From CAYQFQ01 sp964539415 (GTDB lineage Bacteria > Patescibacteriota > Minisyncoccia > Phycocordibacterales > GWA1-40-21), in NCBI GenBank assembly GCA_964539415.1, contig CAZIID010000025.1, positions 1 through 8,127 on the forward strand: 8,127 bases of DNA. Reading direction: 5' to 3'. Position 1 is the stretch's first letter. Each line of letters opens with the position of its first letter. The notes beneath the pieces were generated by a model that saw nothing but the letters and a program-made list of their open reading frames with translations, searched no databases and was not told the DNA's origin. Positions 1-4,098 of this stretch are shown here, in pieces. A program made the translations under genes and the position numbers.

Positions 1-18
1 ATACTTCATACATTTCGC

Positions 19-91
19 GCCACCTTAGCTCAGTTGGTAGAGCATTTCATTCGTAATGAAAGGGTCCGCAGTTCGATCCTGCGAGGTGGCT
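19..91 (+). tRNA. tRNA-Thr (anticodon CGU)
   Basis: A full cloverleaf can be drawn. The acceptor stem is GCCACCT (19-25) with AGGTGGC (84-90), the discriminator base is T91. The D arm is GCTC/GAGC, the anticodon stem TTTCA (45-49) with TGAAA (57-61), and the loop TTCGTAA has anticodon CGT at 52-54, which reads ACG (Thr). The T arm is CGCAG-TTCGATC-CTGCG (67-83). CCA is not encoded; CAAG follows the discriminator. The upstream promoter is cut off by the window edge. The tRNA's 3' end is repeated at 218-238, so its likely original terminator (242-270) now lies about 150 bases downstream. Confidence 0.97.
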
Positions 92-238
92 CAAGTGTAA
101 CGTAGAGACAACTCAACAAGCAAACTTCTTTGCTTATGGCAGGATCGAAAGGGGTTTTGTTATTGAACGAAATGTATTTATTTCGTGAAATCTAAACCCA
201 CATGGCTATGTAGTAGCCGATCCTGCGAGGTGGCTCAA
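72..238 (+). repeat. tRNA-Thr 3'-end duplication flanking a folded 144-bp insert
   Basis: The last part of tRNA-Thr and three bases beyond (74-94) recur exactly, 21 bases, at 218-238. Between them, 139-149 (GCAGGATCGAA) is an exact inverted copy of the T-arm segment 72-82. The insert also holds hairpins at 118-135 (AAGCAAA/TTTGCTT), 152-199 (GGGTTT/AAACCC, enclosing ACGAAAT/ATTTCGT at 167-186) and 204-218 (GGCTA/TAGCC). It has no credible ORF. A direct repeat of a tRNA 3' end is what site-specific integration into a tRNA gene leaves behind (known for tyrosine recombinases), but this insert is far too small to encode a recombinase. It could be a non-autonomous element, an integration scar or a local duplication. 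Confidence 0.7.
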
Positions 239-241
239 TTT

Positions 242-270
242 AAAAACCACGTCTCGTGACGTGGTTTTGT
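242..270. terminator. bidirectional intrinsic terminator
   Basis: An 11-bp perfect stem, AAAACCACGTC (243-253) with GACGTGGTTTT (258-268), has the 4-base loop TCGT. A run of T on each side in the respective reading direction makes it usable from both strands. It would end tRNA-Thr transcription (plus) and the small minus-strand gene at 280-450, which converge on it. Confidence 0.75.
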
Positions 271-279
271 TATCCTGAA

Positions 280-450
280 CTATCTTACTATAGATATAGT
301 ATCTATAGCCCCCTGACCTATAGATAAGACAGATTGCAGAATATGAAAGAACATTAAGAGGGTTTTCTCAAATGCGTGAAATAAATCAGGCACAAGAGAT
401 CTTGTAAAAACGATAGCCAGAGCAAGTCCGACAGCTCCTAATATTTTCAT
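280..450 (-). CDS. possible 56-aa membrane micro-protein
   Basis: A 56-codon minus-strand frame opens with ATG at 448-450 and ends with TAG at 280-282. The N-terminus MKILGAVGLALAIVF is hydrophobic. A second hydrophobic/amphipathic stretch (LVPDLFHAFEKTLL, then MFFHILQSVL) follows at about residues 19-43. An in-frame TAA shortly upstream makes this ATG the first possible start. No Shine-Dalgarno sequence is visible. The frame is flanked by a strong minus-strand promoter (600-628) about 150 bases upstream and a terminator just downstream, so the region is very likely transcribed. I do not recognise a family. The 3' end overlaps two mutually exclusive hairpins (288-308 and 301-325), so a non-coding RNA is the main alternative. 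Confidence 0.45.
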   Translation of the reverse strand: MKILGAVGLALAIVFTRSLVPDLFHAFEKTLLMFFHILQSVLSIGQGAIDTISIVR

Positions 451-593
451 TTGAATGAAAAATTACGAGAGAAACTTTTGATTTGTCCGACTGACAAACC
501 CCCTGACTAATCGTCAGATGTCCCCTCTCAAGTGAAAGCTTTTTCAAACTTTCATTTGAGAGGGCATCTTTACAAAAACCCCTAATCTAACCT
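451..593 (-). promoter_or_regulatory. structured leader RNA before the micro-protein
   Basis: From the expected transcription start near 593, the minus-strand RNA would carry about 140 untranslated bases. It folds into a long imperfect hairpin at 517-568 (CCTCTCAA-TGAAAG arms, roughly 18 pairs), then short hairpins at 503-517 (CTGAC/GTCAG) and 482-498 (TTTGTC/GACAAA). The first two share the end of their stems at base 517, so they may compete. There is no T run after the hairpins, so this is not a simple attenuator. It could be a cis-regulatory leader or part of an independent small RNA; it matches no riboswitch class I can name. Confidence 0.45.
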
Positions 594-599
594 ATCTGT

Positions 600-628
600 A
601 TTATAGCATATATAATATAAAAAAGCAA
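600..628 (-). promoter_or_regulatory. strong sigma-70-type promoter with extended -10
   Basis: On the minus strand TTGCTT (628-623) is followed by exactly 17 bases and then TATAAT (605-600). TGC directly precedes the -10, giving an extended TGnTATAAT box. Expected transcription start is near 593. It drives the structured leader and the small frame at 280-450, and lies just after the terminator of the adenylate-kinase-like gene. Confidence 0.7.
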
Positions 629-631
629 GTA

Positions 632-659
632 TAAAAAAGGGCTAGTTTTACCTAGCCCT
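632..659 (-). terminator. intrinsic terminator of the adenylate-kinase-like gene
   Basis: On the minus strand AGGGCTAG (659-652) pairs with CTAGCCCT (645-638) around a 6-base loop, followed by a run of six T. It sits 11 bases beyond the stop codon of the gene that ends at 671. Confidence 0.85.
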
Positions 660-670
660 ATAAATAATAT

Positions 671-1321
671 CTAGACAGTGCCACCTATTTTCAAAGCAAA
701 ACAACTAGCCCATGCATCAACAAGTCGATCTTCATCATCAAAGGAAACAAAATGATCCAAAATGGCCTTAATTTCGATAGCGGTCACAGAAGGATCACGA
801 TTGTTATCAATAAAAATCGTGTCTCCAACAATATAAGAAGACAAGCATTCAATTGCAGGCAAAGTATCATCTTGATAGATTTTTAATCTTCTCAAAATAA
901 TATCATCCGAATCATCATCCCTTTTTCTGACTTGCCCACGCAAACGACAAACATCCAAAGGCACATCGACAACAATCTGGATAATCCGATAAAGACGAGA
1001 AGTTTCAATCTTCCAAAAAATCTCTTTTGCCTGATTTGCAGTACGAACAACACCATCCAGCACTACATGAGTAGCACCATGATCGGGCATTTTATCCCAA
1101 GCTTCAATAAAAGCTGGAATCGCGATTTCATCCGGAACAAGATCTCCTTTCGCAAAACAAGATTTTATAATTGGACCCTTAACAGGATCAGATTCAAGAC
1201 CCTTAAGAACTCCACTCATCTCAACCTTGCGTTGATTCACACCTGCTTCAGCAAGCTTTCTTATGATCGTACCCTTACCACAAAGTGGCGGGCCATTAAA
1301 CACGATAGCCATTTTTTTCAC
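671..1321 (-). CDS. adenylate kinase-like nucleoside monophosphate kinase
   Basis: The 216-aa protein has the order of motifs of the adenylate kinase family: P-loop GPPLCGKGT (residues 10-18), an NMP-binding region with MSGVLK (35-40) and GDLVPDE (59-65), LDGVVRTANQAKE (88-100, corresponding to the family DGFPRT..Q motif), and RKRDDD (132-137) followed by LRRLKIYQ. The family transfers phosphate from ATP to an NMP in the cytoplasm. The lid appears short, with no zinc cysteines. Deviations are C for G in the P-loop and VV for FP in DGFPRT, so the preferred substrate is uncertain. GTG at 1321 is chosen because AGGTGGGAG lies 6-9 bases upstream; ATG at 1312 would leave this ribosome site too far away. 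The gene is clearly richer in GC (hand counts of 35-47% on three lines) than the pil genes, possibly a sign of transfer. Confidence 0.85.
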   Translation of the reverse strand: MKKMAIVFNGPPLCGKGTIIRKLAEAGVNQRKVEMSGVLKGLESDPVKGPIIKSCFAKGDLVPDEIAIPAFIEAWDKMPDHGATHVVLDGVVRTANQAKEIFWKIETSRLYRIIQIVVDVPLDVCRLRGQVRKRDDDSDDIILRRLKIYQDDTLPAIECLSSYIVGDTIFIDNNRDPSVTAIEIKAILDHFVSFDDEDRLVDAWASCFALKIGGTV

Positions 1322-1370
1322 AAAGAACTCCCACCTTTTATAGACACCACAATAGTGTCTTTCTAATTAA

Positions 1371-1398
1371 AAGATAGCAATTTAATATAAATAGTCAA
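1371..1398 (-). promoter_or_regulatory. promoter of the adenylate-kinase-like gene
   Basis: TTGACT (1398-1393) and TATCTT (1376-1371) are 16 bases apart on the minus strand, with TGC before the -10. The leader of about 40 bases contains a 6-bp inverted repeat, AGACAC/GTGTCT (1342-1360), and then the Shine-Dalgarno sequence. The -35 starts 8 bases after the stop codon of the DedA-family gene. Confidence 0.55.
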
Positions 1399-1405
1399 CT
1401 GAAAT

Positions 1406-2017
1406 TCATCTTTGTTCCCTCGCTTCCTCTTCTTCCATACGAAAAATCTTTTTCTTTGCATATTTTGCAAAACCAGCGTGAAAAGCAACAAAGATTATTA
1501 AAATAATAGTAATGACAATATAAGTATACTCAAGATATGTTCCACCAAGTTTATATGATTGACCCAAATAGTATCCTCCAAGCATTATGAGTCCGTATTG
1601 AACAAGAGTTACAAAAATAGCACTTGAAATAAATTTTCTATAAGAAACTTTTGCAAAACCAGCACTAACAATAAACGGCACACTGAGTCCGTAAGCAAGC
1701 TTTATAAGAAACATTGTTTTCTTTGTGTGATTTTCCCAAATCTTTTTTACTACATTTTTATTACCCAAAAGAGAAGTAAACTTATTAGTAAAAAATTTTA
1801 CGATAAAATTATCTTGCCCATATCTGCCAATATAATAATAAATAGTATCAGGTATAATATCACCTAATATTAAAATACCGTAAGCCGGAAAAAAATTGAA
1901 ATATCCTCTAAATACTAGAAACCCAGCTATAAGTGAAGCCATAGGGCCCTGAAATACAGCAATTGGAAACAAAATCAAATATTTATATTTTATAAGCAAA
2001 AAAAGAATCTCTTCCAC
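1406..2017 (-). CDS. DedA/VTT-family membrane protein
   Basis: This 203-aa protein has several hydrophobic membrane segments (about 12-36, 43-63, 103-121, 130-151, 163-181) and a basic/acidic tail. Features of the VTT (SNARE-associated, DedA) family are QGPMASLIAGFL near residue 23, placed like the family's E..P segment, and GDIIPDTIYYYIGRYGQ (52-68), matching the conserved G(D)..(G/P)D...Y..GR.G block. The usual F..R..P..R region is replaced by LIKLAYGLSVPFIVSAGF, which lacks the conserved Arg. DedA proteins act in the inner membrane, several as undecaprenyl-phosphate or phospholipid translocases; the activity here is not established. No Shine-Dalgarno precedes the GTG start, but a TATAAT box lies 6 bases upstream, so translation is probably leaderless. 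Confidence 0.8.
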   Translation of the reverse strand: MEEILFLLIKYKYLILFPIAVFQGPMASLIAGFLVFRGYFNFFPAYGILILGDIIPDTIYYYIGRYGQDNFIVKFFTNKFTSLLGNKNVVKKIWENHTKKTMFLIKLAYGLSVPFIVSAGFAKVSYRKFISSAIFVTLVQYGLIMLGGYYLGQSYKLGGTYLEYTYIVITIILIIFVAFHAGFAKYAKKKIFRMEEEEAREQR

Positions 2018-2023
2018 CTGAAG

Positions 2024-2052
2024 ATTATACCACTTCTCATAAAAAATTTCAG
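2024..2052 (-). promoter_or_regulatory. promoter abutting the DedA-family start codon
   Basis: TGGTATAAT (extended -10, TATAAT at 2029-2024) is separated by six bases from the GTG start at 2017. A weak -35, CTGAAA (2052-2047), lies 17 bases upstream. Expected transcription start falls at 2019-2017, giving a transcript with at most two leader bases. Confidence 0.6.
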
Positions 2053-2058
2053 TTACCT

Positions 2059-2087
2059 TGAGTTGATAAATTATATATCAATATATT
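2059..2087 (+). promoter_or_regulatory. possible promoter of the tRNA-tail/hairpin region
   Basis: TTGAGT (2059-2064), 17 bases, TATATT (2082-2087) on the plus strand. The same spacing and -10 occur in the tRNA-Arg promoter (2696-2724). Transcription would start near 2094 and run into the first hairpin at 2098, and could continue to the terminator at 2554-2612. This may be the promoter of a tRNA gene whose body has been lost. Confidence 0.4.
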
Positions 2088-2097
2088 CGTCAATGCT

Positions 2098-2182
2098 CCG
2101 ATTGGAGATTTTATATTTTCAAAAAAATAAAAATCTGTTCAATCGGGCTTCGAATCCCACCGATCGCGCAAATAAAAAAAGC
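2098..2182 (+). repeat. hairpin plus orphan tRNA 3' tail, copy B
   Basis: CCGATTGGAGATTTT (2098-2112) and AAAATCTGTTCAATCGG (2130-2146) form an imperfect hairpin. It is followed directly by a T-arm-like CTTCGAATCCCAC (2148-2160) and then CGATCGCGCAAATAAAAAA, which resembles a tRNA acceptor half, discriminator and the CAAAT-A-run spacer seen after tRNA-Arg. No matching 5' acceptor half (GCGATCG) is present, so this is not a complete tRNA. A small stem (CCCTAAGGG) follows, possibly a remnant of a terminator. Confidence 0.65.
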
Positions 2183-2213
2183 CCTAAGGGTGGTAACATT
2201 ATTAGTAATGACT

Positions 2214-2228
2214 GGTGGGAATTTCGAA
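2214..2228 (-). repeat. near-inverted copy of the copy B T-arm
   Basis: GGTGGGAATTTCGAA (2214-2228) is an inverted version of TTCGAATCCCACC (2149-2161) with two extra bases. It lies about 52 bases after the direct copy and is preceded by a small hairpin (CATTA/TAATG, 2188-2201). The arrangement matches the tRNA-Thr locus, where hairpin plus inverted T-arm follow the direct T-arm by 56 bases. Confidence 0.5.
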
Positions 2229-2304
2229 ACTTACAGTTTCAGGTCACATATAATTTTTTGCTAAAAATTTATGCTACCCCGACTCAGCTCGTCAGCTTCC
2301 GTCT

Positions 2305-2334
2305 TTGAAATGCTATGAGCAAATGGCATTTCAA
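2305..2334. repeat. hairpin with TATGAGCAAA loop
   Basis: A 9-bp perfect stem, TTGAAATGC (2305-2313) with GCATTTCAA (2326-2334), has a 12-base loop starting TATGAGCAAA (2314-2323). The same ten bases start the loop of an unrelated stem at 6475-6511 when read on the minus strand. Confidence 0.6.
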
Positions 2335-2336
2335 CC

Positions 2337-2400
2337 CCGATTGGAGATTTTGTCTCATTTCATTCACAAAATCTGCTCAATCGGGCTTCGATTCCTAACG
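2337..2400 (+). repeat. hairpin plus T-arm motif, copy C
   Basis: The left arm CCGATTGGAGATTTT (2337-2351) is identical to that of copy B. The right arm and T-arm (2368-2395) match copy B over 28 bases with two differences. Only the 16-17 base loops differ entirely. The T-arm portion, TTCGATTCCTA (2387-2397), is that of tRNA-Arg rather than that of copy B. Confidence 0.7.
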
Positions 2401-2407
2401 TAGGACC

Positions 2408-2466
2408 GTTTGTTTAAGAAAACAAACTTATCTCCCTCGACTAAAACTTTTTCGTCAAAAAGTTTT
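2408..2466. repeat. two tandem perfect hairpins
   Basis: GTTTGTTT/AAACAAAC (2408-2415 with 2420-2427, loop AAGA) and AAAACTTTTT/AAAAAGTTTT (2443-2452 with 2457-2466, loop CGTC). Both are non-coding and lie between copies C and D. The second resembles a terminator but lacks a following T run on either strand. Confidence 0.6.
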
Positions 2467-2476
2467 GTCTGGGCAC

Positions 2477-2580
2477 CGCCTCGCATTTTTGTCTGCTGAC
2501 AAAAATTGGCTCCGGCGTTCGATTCCTACACGCAAGTGCTCCCAGCACTTGCTCGGAGGCACAAATAAAAAATCACCCAT
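2477..2580 (+). repeat. hairpin plus interrupted inverted tRNA-Arg tail, copy D
   Basis: A hairpin, ATTTTTGTC (2485-2493) with GACAAAAAT (2498-2506), is bracketed by CGCC/GGCG. It is followed by TTCGATTCCTAC (2518-2529), identical to the T-arm of tRNA-Arg. A 24-base insert (2530-2553) with the hairpin GCAAGTGCT/AGCACTTGC then separates it from the tRNA-Arg acceptor half and spacer (2554-2580). Relative to the gene at 2605-2676 this is an inverted copy of its 3' end, broken by a hairpin exactly between T stem and acceptor stem. Confidence 0.75.
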
Positions 2581-2612
2581 TTAATATGGGTGATTTTTTA
2601 TTTGTGCCTCCG
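2554..2612. terminator. 27-bp palindrome: tRNA-Arg terminator plus mirrored acceptor half
   Basis: Bases 2554-2580 are perfectly inverted at 2586-2612 around the loop TTAAT. The core is AAAAAATCACCCAT/ATGGGTGATTTTTT (2567-2599), an intrinsic terminator usable in both directions. The outer 7-8 pairs are the tRNA-Arg acceptor half and its mirror copy. No other terminator is visible after the pil operon, so it may also serve that transcript. Confidence 0.8.
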
Positions 2613-2676
2613 GTAGGAATCGAACCTACATCAAAGCCTTAGAAGAGCTCTGTTCTATCCATTGAACTACGGGGGC
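2605..2676 (-). tRNA. tRNA-Arg (anticodon UCU)
   Basis: On the minus strand: acceptor GCCCCCG (2676-2670), D arm GTTC/GAAC, anticodon stem GAGCT/GGCTT with loop CTTCTAA and anticodon TCT at 2643-2641 (reads AGA/AGG), T arm GTAGG-TTCGATT-CCTAC, 3' acceptor half CGGAGGC (2612-2606), discriminator A2605. CCA is not encoded. The fourth acceptor pair is a C-A mismatch, unusual in a functional tRNA and interesting because the 3' half exists as a mirrored second copy next door. Confidence 0.93.
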
Positions 2677-2695
2677 ATCCTTCAAAAGCCCAGAC

Positions 2696-2724
2696 AATAT
2701 AACACTTTTAAATAGATGGGTCAA
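2696..2724 (-). promoter_or_regulatory. promoter of tRNA-Arg inside the preceding gene
   Basis: TTGACC (2724-2719), 17 bases, TATATT (2701-2696) on the minus strand. The -35 box lies within the last codons of the gene ending at 2708. Transcription would start about 12 bases before the tRNA. Confidence 0.65.
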
Positions 2725-3019
2725 CAACCTTTAGTGTTTTAATTGAACTAGATTCTAATTTTCTCTTTTCAAATACACCAATAACATTCTCTAAATCATT
2801 ATCTTTTACTTTTTTTATAACAATATTATCTTTTGAAATATCAATAAACAATTCTTTGGAATTTGTATTTTTATATATAAAAAAATTTATAATACAAAAA
2901 AAGATAACTGAGACTATAAAAATAACAATTATGATGCTCCAATCTCTATTTGGATTTATCGTCTCCCCATAAAAATTTTTTATAGCTAAATATATTTTAT
3001 TTTTATTATTAATTTCCAT
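2708..3019 (-). CDS. small single-span membrane protein of the pil operon
   Basis: This 103-aa protein has about 27 polar N-terminal residues, one strong membrane span at roughly 28-49, and a polar C-terminal domain of about 53 residues (KELFIDISKDNIVIKKVKDN onward). I recognise no family. Its ATG lies 3 bases after the pilO stop codon, so it is almost certainly co-translated with PilO and may be an accessory of the pilus alignment complex (inference from position only). It is the last coding frame of the operon, and its end contains the -35 box of tRNA-Arg. Confidence 0.75.
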   Translation of the reverse strand: MEINNKNKIYLAIKNFYGETINPNRDWSIIIVIFIVSVIFFCIINFFIYKNTNSKELFIDISKDNIVIKKVKDNDLENVIGVFEKRKLESSSIKTLKVVDPSI

Positions 3020-3022
3020 AAA

Positions 3023-3571
3023 TTATTCTTTAATCTTAGCTACTTTTAGATCAAAACTGCCATTCCATTGAGGAATAATATCGCCCCTTACAGTATATGT
3101 ATCAAATTTACTAATAGAAAAAGTATCTATCACAACAACAGACGGTAAACTTTCTAAAACTTTTTGAAAGACCAAAACATCTGCCCATGCGCCAATAACA
3201 TTTAATTTTATGGATAAATTTTCAAGCGAGCTTGAACTTGCCATTGGTTCTATCTTAACGGATTTTATTTCAGATTTTAGATGATTCTTAGATACAAGAT
3301 CTTCAATCTGTTTTATAAAATCCACTTCCCCTCCCTTTGGAAGAATAAAATCTGTTAATTTATCTCTGTTAATTTGCGTTTCATCCAAATTTCTAGAAAG
3401 GACTCTAACAACTTCTTGTTTTTTTAGATTGTCTCTCATTGTGTTTTCCAACAATTCCATTCTATTTTCACCATTTTTTATCTGCATAAAAGCAAAAACA
3501 TAAAAACCCCAAACAATAATGTTTATTATGAGAAGAATCACTATTTTTATTTTTGTCGATTTGGTTGGCAT
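3023..3571 (-). CDS. pilO: PilO-like type IV pilus inner-membrane protein
   Basis: The 182-aa product has a short basic N-terminus, one membrane span (about 9-29), a likely coiled coil (about 32-68, charged with spaced Leu/Met/Val) and a C-terminal alpha/beta domain (about 80-178) as expected of PilO. PilO pairs with PilN in the inner membrane and links the cytoplasmic PilM to the rest of the pilus machine. Sequence identity in this family is low, so the call rests on topology, length and gene order. ATG is at 3571, one base after the pilN stop (TAA-A-ATG), indicating translational coupling. Confidence 0.8.
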   Translation of the reverse strand: MPTKSTKIKIVILLIINIIVWGFYVFAFMQIKNGENRMELLENTMRDNLKKQEVVRVLSRNLDETQINRDKLTDFILPKGGEVDFIKQIEDLVSKNHLKSEIKSVKIEPMASSSSLENLSIKLNVIGAWADVLVFQKVLESLPSVVVIDTFSISKFDTYTVRGDIIPQWNGSFDLKVAKIKE

Positions 3572-3572
3572 T

Positions 3573-4097
3573 TTATTTAATTGAAAGTGTAATAGTAAAA
3601 TCTATATCTGAACTTTTTACAAAATCAGAAACAGGTAAATCCACTGCACTTATATTTTTATCTAGCTTGATATCTTTAACAAAAGACAAAAGACCCTCCC
3701 TATTGTCAGCTACTCCTTTAAATATAAATTGATATAAGGAATCTCTTTTTGAATATGAAATCTGGTTTATTTTTATATTTTTGTTTGTTTTTTCTAATAC
3801 ACCCAACATCTGTACAGAAGGTTTTTCGTTTTTAAACTGATTTAAAAATAAAATTAGTTCATTAGTGGTTTTAACAAGACTTTCTTGTTCATTTGTATCA
3901 ATTTTATTTGCTTCAACTGAAGCTGATTGTGATTTTATAGAGATATCCCTATAAAAAGAAATAATGTAAGCAGGAAATATAGAAAAAGTAGAAATAATTC
4001 CAAGTAATATCATAAAAATAAGAACAACTGAAAAAACCCTTGAAAAATATTCAATCTTTATTTCTTTTTTATTTTTTTCTGGAAGAAATCTTATCAT
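3573..4097 (-). CDS. pilN: PilN-like type IV pilus inner-membrane protein
   Basis: With the start at 4097 the protein is 174 aa and begins MIRFLPEKNKKE, matching the short cytoplasmic PilN segment (consensus like INLLP) that docks into PilM. One membrane span lies at about 20-44, followed by a likely coiled coil (about 50-90) and an alpha/beta C-terminal domain. An upstream ATG at 4142 would overlap pilM and add 15 hydrophobic residues before the docking motif. The start at 4097 lies one base after the pilM stop, the same TAA-A-ATG arrangement as at the next junction, so it is preferred. Confidence 0.85.
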   Translation of the reverse strand: MIRFLPEKNKKEIKIEYFSRVFSVVLIFMILLGIISTFSIFPAYIISFYRDISIKSQSASVEANKIDTNEQESLVKTTNELILFLNQFKNEKPSVQMLGVLEKTNKNIKINQISYSKRDSLYQFIFKGVADNREGLLSFVKDIKLDKNISAVDLPVSDFVKSSDIDFTITLSIK

Positions 4098-4098
4098 T

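Noticed and set aside
932..1366. 144-aa plus-strand frame
   Set aside because: It is antisense to the adenylate-kinase-like gene, whose motifs are clear, and has no domain pattern of its own.
2095..2170. A complete tRNA of about 76 bases ending at copy B
   Set aside because: The length fits, but no 5' strand pairs with the CGATCGC acceptor half and no D or anticodon arm can be drawn.
2063..2308. 81-aa plus-strand frame in the hairpin region
   Set aside because: It runs through hairpin copy B and the orphan tRNA tail, has no ribosome site and reads as low-complexity translation of structured DNA.
2098..2560. CRISPR array
   Set aside because: The repeated units are irregular in length and spacing, are themselves hairpins, and no cas gene is present.
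2098..2560. Integron attC array
   Set aside because: No consistent RYYYAAC/GTTRRRY core pairs and no cassette ORFs or integrase gene are visible; the shared element is the tRNA T-loop.
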